Of a stretch of 60,813 bases of DNA, positions 34,919 to 44,173 are shown one piece after another. Each line of letters begins with the position of its first letter. Positions within the stretch are counted from its first letter, which is position 1. The stretch comes from a bacterium (lineage in GTDB: Bacteria; Bacillota; Clostridia; Lachnospirales; Lachnospiraceae). The stretch is taken from the NCBI GenBank assembly GCA_030535455.1, contig JAUNJY010000025.1, positions 1-60,813 on the forward strand, given 5' to 3'. The position numbers were made by a program, and so were the translations under genes. The notes below the pieces were generated by a model. It was not told where the DNA came from and ran no database searches. It saw nothing but the letters and a program-made list of their open reading frames with translations.

Positions 34919-35713
34919 TTATTTTAAAACAAACCTATCTATTCCGGTAGCAACTCCGTCTTCACGTACATCATCTGTTATCACATCTGCATAGGACTTT
35001 ACATAATCACTTGCATTTCCCATAGCAATTCCACATCCTACAGCCTGAAGCATATCCGTATCATTAATTCCATCTCCAAATGCAAAGCTGTCCGCAAGTG
35101 GAAGGCCTAAATAGTCAAGGACCCTGATAATTGCAGATGCCTTAGTATATCTTTTCTGATATAATTCGTAGACCTTTCCTGCCACACTGCTAAAGCAGTC
35201 AAACTCAGGGTTGCTTTTAAGCAGTGTTTCGCAGTGGATGGCTGCCTCTTCGTTAGGGCAAATGGTCTCCACTTTTAATACATGTAATTGGTCTAAGTCA
35301 TAACTTCCTTTAATCCATCTTGGTGAGATGTTAATCTCCTCAAAGAACTGATAAAACTCTTTATATTCCTGTTTCGCATAGGAATAGTCTTCGCACTCTA
35401 ATACATATTGGATGTCATGGGCTTCAAACTCTTCTGTCAGTTTCTTTATAAATTCCTTGTCCATATCTGCAGTAAAGATGGTGCGGTCCTTAAGGATAAT
35501 CTGCGCCCCATTGGCAATGATCATGCCATCAAATCCAAAGTTTTTAATTGCCTCGCTTAAATATGCATAAGGTCTTCCTGTGGCTATAAACACATAATGT
35601 CCTTCTCGCTGCAATCTGCGAATCGCTTCCTTTACCCGGTCCGACATGTCGAACTTACCATCCATGGCATCAATTAATGTTCCATCTATATCAAAAAATA
35701 CTATCTTTTGCAC
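34919..35713 (-). CDS. Cof-type HAD-IIB phosphatase
   Basis: Protein of about 264 residues. Motif I is FFDIDGTLID with both catalytic aspartates (about D8 and D10), motif II is IATGRP, and motif IV is FGDGINDTDML. The cap domain lies at about 85-185, as in Cof/YbiV-type sugar-phosphate or flavin-phosphate phosphatases; the natural substrate is not known. The ATG at 35719 is only 1 nt from the AAAGGAG site; a GTG at 35713 gives correct spacing and is preferred. It is downstream of the MATE and Dus genes in one probable operon. Confidence 0.9.
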   Translation of the reverse strand: MQKIVFFDIDGTLIDAMDGKFDMSDRVKEAIRRLQREGHYVFIATGRPYAYLSEAIKNFGFDGMIIANGAQIILKDRTIFTADMDKEFIKKLTEEFEAHDIQYVLECEDYSYAKQEYKEFYQFFEEINISPRWIKGSYDLDQLHVLKVETICPNEEAAIHCETLLKSNPEFDCFSSVAGKVYELYQKRYTKASAIIRVLDYLGLPLADSFAFGDGINDTDMLQAVGCGIAMGNASDYVKSYADVITDDVREDGVATGIDRFVLK

Positions 35714-35734
35714 ACCCATTCTCCTTTATAGCTC

Positions 35735-36709
35735 TTATTTATGAAAGATTTGATTTACCGTACACTCATTTCCACTTCGTAATTCTTTGGCTGCAAATAT
35801 GTTTGCTACTGCTGCCTCATAGTCTGCCATCTTTTCTGTCTTACGAATTTTCTTGGCAAGCTTTTCAGAATCCTCAAAGATATGGCTTAAGTAGAACCAC
35901 ACTTCCTTCATCTTAAATAACACATTTCGGTCTCCCGAAAGCAATTGTTTATATTCACGTAATAATTCACTATGAAATGCCTTTAAGCACTCCTTATCCA
36001 TAGTCTTTCCAGTTTTTATCTCATTGATTAATCCTGGATTGGCTATAATGCCTCTTCCAAGCATTACTCTGTCCACACTAGGGAATTCCTTGATAAATCT
36101 CTGGTAATCCTGTGGTGTAAATATATCACCATTATAACATACCGGATTCTTACTCATCTCTAGTGCCTGACGAAAGACTGTAAGGTTTGGTGTGTTCTTG
36201 TAAAAATCCTTTTGGACCCTTGGGTGGATGATCAGCTCGCTTATTTTATACTTATTGTAGACTTCCATTATTTTATAAAACTCTTCCGGATCTTCAATGC
36301 CAAGCCTTGTCTTAATGGAAATCTTCGTAACCTCTGCTGCAAAGATATGATCTAGGAAACGGTCTAACTCCTCCACATCGATAAGCATCCCAGAACCTTT
36401 TCGTTTAGCTACTACTGTTCCGGAAGGACATCCTAAGTTCAGATTGATTTCATCATACCCTAACTCCTTAATGACTTTGCTTGTATTCACAAAATCATTG
36501 GCATTTCCACTTAAAATCTGAGGAATTAACGTAATCCCTTGATTATTTTCAGGAAGGATATCCTGTAATTCTCTATGTTTTAGCTTTCCACTCTGATTTG
36601 TTACGACAAATGGTGCAAAATACTTATCGATACCATCAAAATGTGCATGCAGTGCATTTCTATATACAAACTTTGTTACGCCCTCCATTGGCGCAAAATA
36701 AAATTTCAT
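35735..36709 (-). CDS. tRNA-dihydrouridine synthase-like protein (copy 1)
   Basis: FMN-dependent TIM-barrel protein of 324 residues. The active-site cysteine is in LNLGCPSGTVVAKRKGSG (about C95), and YFAPMEGVT, RLGIEDPEEFY, IHPRVQKDFY and YNGDI line the FMN and tRNA site. Dus enzymes reduce uridine in the D-loop of tRNA. It belongs to a Dus subgroup common in Clostridia that differs from DusB of B. subtilis. A second homologue lies at 39578-40504. Probably co-transcribed with the MATE and HAD genes. Confidence 0.88.
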   Translation of the reverse strand: MKFYFAPMEGVTKFVYRNALHAHFDGIDKYFAPFVVTNQSGKLKHRELQDILPENNQGITLIPQILSGNANDFVNTSKVIKELGYDEINLNLGCPSGTVVAKRKGSGMLIDVEELDRFLDHIFAAEVTKISIKTRLGIEDPEEFYKIMEVYNKYKISELIIHPRVQKDFYKNTPNLTVFRQALEMSKNPVCYNGDIFTPQDYQRFIKEFPSVDRVMLGRGIIANPGLINEIKTGKTMDKECLKAFHSELLREYKQLLSGDRNVLFKMKEVWFYLSHIFEDSEKLAKKIRKTEKMADYEAAVANIFAAKELRSGNECTVNQIFHK

Positions 36710-36737
36710 AACTATATACTTTCCTTTCTCTTATCGG

Positions 36738-38084
36738 TTATTCTATTACTTCTTCTAAGCGTCTCAGCCTTTTTATTTCAAACAGGATACAAACGACAGC
36801 TACTATGGATGCAACGCCATCAGAAATTGCATTGCTTAAATAAATGCCTCTTGTCCCAAGTACTGGTGACAGTAAAAAGATAGCAGGTACTACGATTACT
36901 CCATATCGTAAAAATGATAATACACTGGAACGTTTTGCTTTTCCAACAGCCTGGAAATATTGAGAGCTAACCGTCTGCAGTCCTACAATCGGAAGCATAC
37001 TTAAATAAAGCTTAATCCCTCCAGATGTAATCTGACCTAATTCTTGATCCGATGTAAAGATGCCAATCAGCACATATGGGAATACTTGAATAATGATAAA
37101 TAATAAGGTCGACAATGCAAAGGCACTTATCAATGCCAAGGATAAGGACTTACGAACCCTTCCATATTCTTTTGCTCCCCAGTTGAAGCCACAGATCGCA
37201 TTATTTCCTTGCACGATGCCATTGACCACCATATGATAAAATGTAAACACGCTGGACATAATTGTCAATGCCGCAATGTCCAAATCAGTTCCTACTTTCA
37301 GCATGCTGCTATTGATAAAGACATTTACCACTGTCGCAAGCAGCTGTACTAAGAAGGATGGCATTCCCATGCTTAATGTTGCCTTAACAAGCCTTGCTTC
37401 TCCTTTTACCTTGCTTCTGGACAAATGGATCATAAAATCTTTACGTTTTCGAAATGCATAAATCACGTATACCGTTAACGTAAACTGTGAAATTACAGTT
37501 GCAATTGCTGCTCCCGCAATTCCAAGATTTAATCCAAATATAAAAATCGGATCTAAGATTATATTAAGGATTGAAGTGGCAACGACTATTTTCATGGATG
37601 TCTTTGCCTGTCCAATGGAACGCAGGGAATTATTCAGACAATATCCCGGTATTCCTATAATCGAACCTATAATGATAATCGTAATATATACCTTTGCATA
37701 GGGCATGACTTGTCCAGATATGGACAACAGCCTTAGGATGGGCTCCATAAATACTAAAAAGATTGCTGCAAACCCGGTTAAAAAGATTACGATATATTTT
37801 AACGCAAGATATAAAATATCTTCGGCTTCTTCTTTATGGCCTTCGCCTAACTTTATAGAAATTAACGCAGAGGAACCTATGCCTATTAATAATACAAATG
37901 CCATCTGTAAAATCTGTATCGGCATGGTAATTCCCACCGCCGTAAGTCCAAATGAACTGACTTTACCGACAAAAGCACGGTCCACAATATTAAAGATCGC
38001 ACTGCTTAACATTCCTAATATGGCCGGAATGCTTAGTTCCCATAACAGACGTCCCACTTTCTCTTTTCCAAGATTGTGATTCAT
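36738..38084 (-). CDS. MATE-family efflux transporter
   Basis: Polytopic protein of 448 residues with twelve predicted helices in two homologous halves. Typical MATE features: LLWELSIPAILGMLSSAIFN at the start, NIVDRAFVGK, and the pattern NIILDPIFIFGLNLGIAGAA in helix 5-6. These proteins export cationic drugs or metabolites using Na+ or H+ gradients; the substrate is not predictable. GGGAGGAAAG precedes the ATG. First gene of the MATE-Dus-HAD operon (28-nt and 15-nt gaps). Confidence 0.92.
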   Translation of the reverse strand: MNHNLGKEKVGRLLWELSIPAILGMLSSAIFNIVDRAFVGKVSSFGLTAVGITMPIQILQMAFVLLIGIGSSALISIKLGEGHKEEAEDILYLALKYIVIFLTGFAAIFLVFMEPILRLLSISGQVMPYAKVYITIIIIGSIIGIPGYCLNNSLRSIGQAKTSMKIVVATSILNIILDPIFIFGLNLGIAGAAIATVISQFTLTVYVIYAFRKRKDFMIHLSRSKVKGEARLVKATLSMGMPSFLVQLLATVVNVFINSSMLKVGTDLDIAALTIMSSVFTFYHMVVNGIVQGNNAICGFNWGAKEYGRVRKSLSLALISAFALSTLLFIIIQVFPYVLIGIFTSDQELGQITSGGIKLYLSMLPIVGLQTVSSQYFQAVGKAKRSSVLSFLRYGVIVVPAIFLLSPVLGTRGIYLSNAISDGVASIVAVVCILFEIKRLRRLEEVIE

Positions 38085-38192
38085 TTCTTTCCTCCCAAAA
38101 TTTTTGTTTTCACACTATAATACAAGTTTTTTCTCAAAATAGCTACATACTATTTATGTAAATGATGAGAGCTTTCAGAAAGCTCCCATTGT

Positions 38193-38942
38193 TTATTCGA
38201 CTTCTTTTACAAATACAAATGTTGTATCATCGGATCTCTCTTCATTAAATACAAAGCCAAATCGATCAAATGTCTTTACCTGCTCCAGGTCAGTAATCTG
38301 GTTTTCTGCCAGAAAACGAACCATTTCACCACGTGCCATCTTTACTTGTGTGCTCTTCTCTCTTACTTTATCATTTACCAATTCCCCGAAGACACATGTA
38401 ATAAAGCGCTGTTTCTCCGTTACATACTTACTAATGCATTTGCTGTATTCTTTAGATGCCAGATTAAGGATCACGTCCGTTTCGCTCCATATCTTATCTG
38501 CAAGCTTACTGCCCCAGTACTCGTATAAGTTCTTACTCTCATGTCCTGCCAGTTTTGCCTGCATCTCTAATCGATACGGAACAATACCATCTAGTGGACA
38601 AAGCACACCATAAAAACCTGAAATCACACGCAAATGCTCTTCAATATAGTCAAGGGCATCTTGGTCTAAAACATTTGGTGCCATATACTGATATTGGATG
38701 CCCTCATAAGAAAAAATGGCCGGTGTAAGATTACGAGTCAGATCCATCGTCTGAAAACGGTCATAATTAAGTTCGGCAATCTTGTCATTACAATTCCATA
38801 ATTCTTTTGCCTCCGTATAGCTTAAGCCTTTCATATAGGCTAACAGGGCAGATGCCTCTTTCATAAAGGAAGGCATATCTCTATATTCTAGAAGATCGGT
38901 CTGATCTATCATCTTCTTTGCAGGTGATATTATTATTCTCAT
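38193..38942 (-). CDS. yaaA: Peroxide-stress protein YaaA (DUF328)
   Basis: Protein of 249 residues matching YaaA over its whole length: MRIIISPAKKM at the start, AIFSYEGIQYQYM, ISGFYGVLCPLDGIVPYRLE in the middle, NLASKEYSK and ARGEMVRFL. In E. coli YaaA protects DNA and iron homeostasis under hydrogen peroxide. It is a single gene; a short GC hairpin at 38167-38187 without U-run follows it. Confidence 0.93.
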   Translation of the reverse strand: MRIIISPAKKMIDQTDLLEYRDMPSFMKEASALLAYMKGLSYTEAKELWNCNDKIAELNYDRFQTMDLTRNLTPAIFSYEGIQYQYMAPNVLDQDALDYIEEHLRVISGFYGVLCPLDGIVPYRLEMQAKLAGHESKNLYEYWGSKLADKIWSETDVILNLASKEYSKCISKYVTEKQRFITCVFGELVNDKVREKSTQVKMARGEMVRFLAENQITDLEQVKTFDRFGFVFNEERSDDTTFVFVKEVE

Positions 38943-39086
38943 TGTTCATTTTCTCCGTAATATGTTTTCATTGCCTATTCTATCATTATTCACGCTATGT
39001 TTCTATTCTCCAACTTTATTTACCAATTCTTTTCAGCTAAGTGCATATCCTATGTCCTGCTTCTTTTATCACGCTGTTTCCCCATA

Positions 39087-39118
39087 ATAAAAAATACACT
39101 GCCGACTGACAGTGTATT
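39087..39118 (-). terminator. Distal terminator copy of the 39246 gene
   Basis: AATACACTG and CAGTGTATT arms followed by TTTTTT on the minus strand. A nearly identical hairpin lies at 39212-39237. Confidence 0.8.
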
Positions 39119-39241
39119 CCAGACTGTAGATAATTAGATGCTTTCATTTCCTTCAGCACTGGATGAAATCCTGATTTCATCCAAAGCTTGTCGACTTAGT
39201 CGACAAGCTAAAATACACTGCCAACTGACAGTGTATTTTTT
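39093..39241 (-). repeat. Hairpin-array 3'-UTR element flanked by duplicated terminator hairpins
   Basis: The two hairpins (39093-39118 and 39212-39237) differ by one base and flank a core of about 90 nt. The core contains a perfect AGCTTGTCGAC/GTCGACAAGCT stem, a GGATGAAAT/ATTTCATCC stem, a spacer CAGTGCTGAAGGAAATGAAA and the 3'-UTR tag (ending in TCTACAGTCT). The same modules in the same order recur at 48442-48780. Confidence 0.8.
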
Positions 39242-39245
39242 AGTT

Positions 39246-39524
39246 CTATTTTATCTTATTCTTAATTGAATGATACGTTTTCTTAGTTCCTTCTTCTACT
39301 TGATTGGTAAAGCTTTCAACTTTATTCTTTACCTCTTCACTTCCATAGTACATCTGATTTCCTAAGCGTCCAGCGGTATTTTCCACTTTCTCGCATTTGT
39401 AGTCTGACATACCCATGCTTTTTCCAAGATCACCTATCTTTTCGCCACCTTTTGAAGTGACAATTCCAGTTGCCTTTGCAGCAGACTCAGCTACTTCGCC
39501 AAGCACTTTTCCTACTTTTGACAT
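39246..39524 (-). CDS. Small hydrophilic protein of unknown function
   Basis: Protein of 92 residues that I do not recognise. It is rich in Lys, Glu, Gly and Ser, begins MSKVGKVLGEVAESAAKATG and ends in an amphipathic helix (SFTNQVEEGTKKTYHSIKNK). It has no membrane segment. The pattern is somewhat like YtxH or LEA-like stress proteins. GGAGG lies 10 nt before the ATG at 39524. It is the last gene before the hairpin-array element, 53 nt downstream of the second Dus gene. Confidence 0.7.
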   Translation of the reverse strand: MSKVGKVLGEVAESAAKATGIVTSKGGEKIGDLGKSMGMSDYKCEKVENTAGRLGNQMYYGSEEVKNKVESFTNQVEEGTKKTYHSIKNKIK

Positions 39525-39577
39525 AGCCACACTACCTCCTATCAATTCTTGTATTCGTTAGTGTCTCCAACTCTGAG

Positions 39578-40504
39578 TTATTCCATGCAAAAAATACGTT
39601 CTGCAATTTTCTTATAAGAAGAAAGGTCTTCACAATCTTTTACAAGACTCCAGATTTCATCTGAATTTTTAAATATTGGATGTACATAAAACCAAAACTG
39701 TTTCATTTTTGATAATACAAAACTGTCTCCTGTCAGAACTTGTCCATAGTCGGTAAAGATACGGTCGTGAAGTCTAAAAAGGCTCTCCTTCGTTGCTTGC
39801 TCTCCAGTACAGATTTGATGAACCAGGCCTGGATTGTGAAGCAATCCTCGCCCCATCATAACCCGCTCAACCGAAGGGCATTGGGCATGAAAACTTTCAT
39901 AATCTTCTTTTGTATAAATATCTCCATTATAGCAGATTGGATTTTTGCTTAACCTGGCCGCTTCTTTAAACATTTCACGGTTTGGTGTGTTTTTATAAAA
40001 ATCCTGCTGAATTCTTGCATGTATGATCAGCTCATCTAATGGATATTTATTAAACAGCTCCATCAATCCATAGATTTCCTCCGGATTGTCTTTTCCAAGA
40101 CGGGCCTTAATCGAAATCTTCATATCGACTGCTGCAAACACCTCTTCTAAAAATTGATCTAATTCATCTTTTCTTGCAAGAAATCCGCTGCCTCTTCCTC
40201 TTGCAACCACAGGGGCAGAGGGGCATCCTAAGTTCAAGTTTATCTCATCATAGCCAAATGCCTTCATCTGCTTTGCAGTTGCAATAAAGTTTTCTGACTC
40301 ATTGGTCAGTACTTGAGGAACAAGGGGCATGCCCTTATTGTTTTCCGGCAGTAAATCAATCAGTTCCTTCTGCTTCACAATTCCCTCTTTGGCCGGAGAT
40401 ACAAATGGGGCAAAATATTTATCCACTCCCGGAAACAATGCATAATGGGCATTTCGATATACATACCCGGTCACATTGACAAGCGGTGCAAAATAAAACT
40501 TCAT
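39578..40504 (-). CDS. tRNA-dihydrouridine synthase-like protein (copy 2)
   Basis: Protein of 308 residues, clearly paralogous to the 35735-36709 product: YFAPLVNVT, LNLGCPSAPVVARGRGSG with the active-site Cys (about C95), RLGKDNPEEIYG, IHARIQQDFY and YNGDI. The first motif reads VNVT where copy 1 has MEGVT, so substrate contacts may differ. The two Dus proteins may modify different tRNA positions, or one may act on another RNA (inference). It is 13 nt downstream of the YkgJ gene in a likely operon. Confidence 0.87.
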   Translation of the reverse strand: MKFYFAPLVNVTGYVYRNAHYALFPGVDKYFAPFVSPAKEGIVKQKELIDLLPENNKGMPLVPQVLTNESENFIATAKQMKAFGYDEINLNLGCPSAPVVARGRGSGFLARKDELDQFLEEVFAAVDMKISIKARLGKDNPEEIYGLMELFNKYPLDELIIHARIQQDFYKNTPNREMFKEAARLSKNPICYNGDIYTKEDYESFHAQCPSVERVMMGRGLLHNPGLVHQICTGEQATKESLFRLHDRIFTDYGQVLTGDSFVLSKMKQFWFYVHPIFKNSDEIWSLVKDCEDLSSYKKIAERIFCME

Positions 40505-40517
40505 ACTCTATGGTCTC

Positions 40518-41186
40518 CTATCCTAACAAGATGCCCTTGATCTTTGTATAGCGATGATTGAACTGCTCATAGAAATCCCCATTTGCATCAAATGGTGTCA
40601 TATAGAACTGATTAAGAATATACATGCTTAATTGTTTGATCTGTGCTTCATCATCTGCTGTCTTCATTAATTCCTGAATATCCTTTACAAAATAATGCCA
40701 GTCAATGATAAACTGTTCATTTTTCTTAATGTCCGGAGTATCAATCCATTTGTTAACCTTTACTTTGGTACGGTTTTCTTTCCTGCATTCATGCACCTGT
40801 AAAATATACTGAAAACTTCTGTCTTCATAGACTCTTCCTAATGGAAAGATTCTGCAAATGCCAGGACGGTGTGCATGGATGCTGCATCTGCCTTCCTCAT
40901 TTAGGAACGCACACTTTTCTGTCTCTTCCTGCATTTTTAAGTTTGGTAAAATCATGCCATCTACCACATTTAGCTCAATTTTTCCGGCTGCTAACAGCTG
41001 TTCAAAACTAAGACCTAAATTGCTTGTCATTCTGAAAATATCAAAAGGATCTAGGATAATGGAACTTCCCATTCCTTCACAGCAGGAAGAACATCCTTTA
41101 CAGTCATTACAGCTTGCCTTTACCATGTCATTTAATCCATATAATTTACCGTCTGATATTTCTTCCAGACTAATATTTCTTTCCAT
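40518..41186 (-). CDS. YkgJ-family Cys-cluster protein
   Basis: Protein of 222 residues with the YkgJ pattern: CNDCKGCSSCCEG (about 26-38), CAFLNEEGRCSIHAHRPGICRIFPLG (C and H ligands about 91-116) and a final conserved Cys in HECRKE. The cysteines are predicted to bind iron or zinc. Function unknown. AAGGAG precedes the ATG. Lies between an unrecognised membrane protein gene and the second Dus gene. Confidence 0.88.
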   Translation of the reverse strand: MERNISLEEISDGKLYGLNDMVKASCNDCKGCSSCCEGMGSSIILDPFDIFRMTSNLGLSFEQLLAAGKIELNVVDGMILPNLKMQEETEKCAFLNEEGRCSIHAHRPGICRIFPLGRVYEDRSFQYILQVHECRKENRTKVKVNKWIDTPDIKKNEQFIIDWHYFVKDIQELMKTADDEAQIKQLSMYILNQFYMTPFDANGDFYEQFNHRYTKIKGILLG

Positions 41187-41213
41187 CTGTCAATACTCCT
41201 TTATTGCCAACTA

Positions 41214-42830
41214 CTATTTTAATTCTACTTCGGTTGCAGCAATTACCTCTGCTTCCACTTTGATATATTTAATGCTGATTTTATCTCCTGCCTTGGCAAA
41301 TACAATCTGTGGCTCTAACTTGCTATAGAACGAATAGATCTGATTGCTTCCTTGCAGTTTAACATAATATAGGGTCGTTCCTTCTACTACTTCATTAGAA
41401 ATCTGTTCAATTATTCCGTCTTTAGTCTCATATACTGAGTCGTCAAATACATCTGAGGTCTGTCCACTTGCAAGGGACTTAATGTATAAGTTCTGGGCAT
41501 CTTTTAAATTATCTCCCACCGCTACTTTTGTATAATCTTTGTAAGAAACAAATGCATATCCAACCAGGTTTTGATTTTGATCTCTCATAATGGAGAAATA
41601 AGTCTCTTCCCCTGCCACTTTTAATAAAAGGGGATAGCTGGCACTATATTTTTTCTCCTGTACCTTGCCCTCTGCAACTCCTTGTGCTTTGGACTCTGCG
41701 ATACCATATGTCTGATAAAGCTTAATTTCACCGGTTCTAGAGTTCATCATAATGATACCGTTACTAGACTCATGTTTTCCTGTAGATGTCCAGCCTGTAT
41801 AATAATAGCAGACGCCATCGATATAGACTACATCAAAAGAATCCGTTGCTTCTTGTACTTCTTTTTGTCCAATTTTTGAATTCCAAAATCCGTGTTTGTA
41901 CTTACCATAATAAGAAATATAATCAGTAAAGAATTCTTCTGGATATACACGGTCTACATAGGCTGGAATTTCGTCCACACCGTATTTTGTTATCTCACCT
42001 GTTTCCGCATTCATATCCAGAATACCTGTAACCTTTTTAAAGGAGCCAGCGGCATTTTGATCATATGTAGTTGCTACATAATGAAATACGCCGTTATCGT
42101 CCACTTCCGGACTGACATCTGTAATTCCTGAATGAGCATCAAAGGCTCTTAACTTTCTCATAGCCTTAGAACCATATGGTGCCTCAGTCGTATATTTCAG
42201 ACTATGTTCTACAAACTTGGTTTCTCCTGTATTACGGTCAATTACAAAATATCCGTTATTTCCTTTGTCTTTATCCCATTTCGTAATGCTCTTAGGCTGT
42301 AATGGAATTACATAGTTTAAGCTGCCATTAATGCTCTGGCTAGTCAGATCTTCCTCTAATAACTCAAACTGACTTCCTAATGCCGGATATTTTCCCATTT
42401 CAGTCTCAGCTCTTTTAATTGCTTCCGGATTTCCATAAAGGGGAAGGTTGGAGGTATCTCCATCACTTCCGATTAAGTTTGGAAATGCACTTTGTTCGTC
42501 TGTATCGGAAATCACTGTTACTCTTTCCGCCACATAATTATAGTATTTCTTTGCTGAAAATAAAGGACTGTTAATCAGGCTGATCATACCACCTATTACA
42601 AAAATACCAATTGGAATAATCAGACCAAATCCCAGCCATTTTGGCAAGAATTGATCTTCCTTATACATAAAAATACCAGTCGCCACTAATACCACAACGG
42701 AAATGATCCCGATATTTACCCAGGTAATCCCAAAGTGCAGATTCCAGGATAATGATAGTAACCATGTTAAAAACCAATAAAGCCCTGCTGTTACAACTAA
42801 AAGCAGTGTCCCACCTATTTTTTTACCCAT
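41214..42830 (-). CDS. Membrane-anchored protein of unknown function
   Basis: Protein of 538 residues that I do not recognise. Three hydrophobic segments occupy about residues 7-90 (with VVTAGLYWFLTWLLSL near the start); the rest is a large soluble domain rich in beta strands with repeated motifs such as NGYFVIDRNTGETKF, TGILDMNAETGEI and GIIMMNSRTGEIKLY. These resemble short PepSY or beta-propeller-like repeats that present a conserved TGE turn. The location of the big domain is most likely outside the membrane. AGGAAA lies before the ATG. Confidence 0.65.
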   Translation of the reverse strand: MGKKIGGTLLLVVTAGLYWFLTWLLSLSWNLHFGITWVNIGIISVVVLVATGIFMYKEDQFLPKWLGFGLIIPIGIFVIGGMISLINSPLFSAKKYYNYVAERVTVISDTDEQSAFPNLIGSDGDTSNLPLYGNPEAIKRAETEMGKYPALGSQFELLEEDLTSQSINGSLNYVIPLQPKSITKWDKDKGNNGYFVIDRNTGETKFVEHSLKYTTEAPYGSKAMRKLRAFDAHSGITDVSPEVDDNGVFHYVATTYDQNAAGSFKKVTGILDMNAETGEITKYGVDEIPAYVDRVYPEEFFTDYISYYGKYKHGFWNSKIGQKEVQEATDSFDVVYIDGVCYYYTGWTSTGKHESSNGIIMMNSRTGEIKLYQTYGIAESKAQGVAEGKVQEKKYSASYPLLLKVAGEETYFSIMRDQNQNLVGYAFVSYKDYTKVAVGDNLKDAQNLYIKSLASGQTSDVFDDSVYETKDGIIEQISNEVVEGTTLYYVKLQGSNQIYSFYSKLEPQIVFAKAGDKISIKYIKVEAEVIAATEVELK

Positions 42831-42863
42831 TTTCCTACCTATCCTTCCTTATAGAACTTTCAT

Positions 42864-43316
42864 CTAATGATTAATTAGGAGTTTCTCTATGTCAAACTTC
42901 CCATCTTCAATTGTCATGACCGCCATGGTGATTTCCAAATCAAATCTGCGTTTTCCACAGCTGCCTGGATTTAACATAAAGACTCCCTCTTCCTCTTTTT
43001 CTTCGTATTTATGAGAATGTCCATACACGATCACATCCACCTCGGATAAGTCCTTCGGTATGTGCTTTTTGTTATGGACCATAAAGAAGCGTACCCCTTC
43101 AATTGTAACTCTGATGCTTTCCGGAATAGAAGCTGCCCATTCTTTATCGTTGTTTCCCCTTACGATATAAAGTGGTGCATAGCTTTTCATCTCGTCTACA
43201 ATTGCCTGCGTATTAATATCTCCTGCATGTAAAATGATATCGGCTTTTTTTAGTTCTTCCCTTACCTCTTCACGAAGTAATCCATGGGTATCCGATAGGA
43301 TTGCTACTCGTTTCAT
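42864..43316 (-). CDS. YfcE/MJ0936-type metallophosphoesterase
   Basis: Protein of 150 residues with all metallophosphoesterase motifs: ILSDTHG (about 6-12), LHAGDI (about 29-34), RGNND (about 53-57), MVHNKKH and YGHSHKYE (about 97-104), plus LNPGS. Family members hydrolyse phosphodiesters with Mn2+ or similar metals; the natural substrate is not known. It is 9 nt downstream of sfsA, with GGAGAG before the ATG. Confidence 0.92.
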   Translation of the reverse strand: MKRVAILSDTHGLLREEVREELKKADIILHAGDINTQAIVDEMKSYAPLYIVRGNNDKEWAASIPESIRVTIEGVRFFMVHNKKHIPKDLSEVDVIVYGHSHKYEEKEEEGVFMLNPGSCGKRRFDLEITMAVMTIEDGKFDIEKLLINH

Positions 43317-43325
43317 AGTCTCTCC

Positions 43326-44018
43326 TTACTTGATTTGTAATGTATCTTTTGTCACAATACATGGCTGTACTAACACTTTTACGCCATGCATGCTGGCATT
43401 TTTCAGTGCTTCGGCAAACGCTGGATCAGTGTCTGCATTCGCTTCAAAGGACGTAAAGTGCTCTAACTGTACCACAAATAGGATATAAGCATCGTAGCCT
43501 GCCTGTCTTGCCTTTACTAGTCCTTCAATATGCTTTACTCCACGGCTCGTTGGAGCATCCGGAAATTTGACCGCGCCTTCATTTTCCAAAGTCACGCCTT
43601 TCACTTCCATATATGCCTTTACCGTTTCCCCATTCTCTTCCTCATACTCAAAATAAAGGTCAAATCTGGAGTCACCGTATGTCTTTTCTGGCTTGATAAA
43701 TGTGATTTTCTTCTTTAATCCGCCTGCTTCAAGCCATTCCTTTGCCACCTTATTTGGTGCCTGAGAGTCCATATTGATTAGCATCGCACCACTGCTTGTC
43801 TCTTTTACGACTGTAATCAAAGAGTATCTTGTCTTACGGGTCGTATTGGTTCCGTGATCCTCTACATAGACTTTTGTCTTACCAGGGATTAATAATTCCC
43901 TGCATCGTCCTGTATTCTTTACATGGCAGACCACTTCTTCTCCGTCAATCTCCACATGAGCGATAAATCGGTTTGGCCTGCTTATAAAAATACCTTCTAC
44001 TATATTGTTATATTTCAT
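43326..44018 (-). CDS. sfsA: SfsA DNA/RNA nuclease-like protein
   Basis: Protein of 230 residues matching SfsA in length and motifs: FISRPNRFIAHVEIDGEEV, CHVKNTGRC(R)ELL, GDSRFDLYFE and MEVKGVTL with the nuclease-like D..E.K core, then FPDAPTSRGVKHIEGL. It was first described as a sugar fermentation stimulation protein and has an OB fold plus a PD-D/ExK nuclease domain. First gene of a likely operon with the phosphoesterase and following genes. Confidence 0.94.
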   Translation of the reverse strand: MKYNNIVEGIFISRPNRFIAHVEIDGEEVVCHVKNTGRCRELLIPGKTKVYVEDHGTNTTRKTRYSLITVVKETSSGAMLINMDSQAPNKVAKEWLEAGGLKKKITFIKPEKTYGDSRFDLYFEYEEENGETVKAYMEVKGVTLENEGAVKFPDAPTSRGVKHIEGLVKARQAGYDAYILFVVQLEHFTSFEANADTDPAFAEALKNASMHGVKVLVQPCIVTKDTLQIK

Positions 44019-44124
44019 TATTTACCTCTTTTTTTGTCAAATGACAGCATGCATATAGTGTATCAAATTATCGTTTTCTGTTCAAGGTTCAGAACAAAGT
44101 GTCTTCTGGGGCCTCCATAAATTT

Positions 44125-44153
44125 AAAAAACCAGAGCTGTTAAACCCTGGTTT
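44125..44153 (-). terminator. Terminator of the DEAD-box gene
   Basis: AAACCAG and CTGGTTT arms with TTTTTT following on the minus strand. The adjoining segment 44088-44102 (TTCAGAACAAAGTGT) is shared with the start of repeat copy B at 60542-60556. Confidence 0.8.
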
Positions 44154-44173
44154 CGTTTTTGCTGCTATATGAC

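Larger units (their letters stand above)
38943..39245. other. 303-nt intergenic region dominated by a hairpin repeat
   Basis: The left 140 nt are AT-rich with no recognised element apart from the yaaA 5' flank. The right half (39087-39241) is the structured 3' region of the 39246 gene described separately. Confidence 0.7.

Noticed and set aside
38167-38187. Terminator of yaaA
   Set aside because: The GAGCTTTC/GAAAGCTC stem has hardly any loop and no U-run.
39093-39241. CRISPR-like repeats
   Set aside because: Only two hairpin copies with a non-spacer core between them, no regular spacing and no cas genes in the window. The same holds for 48442-48780.
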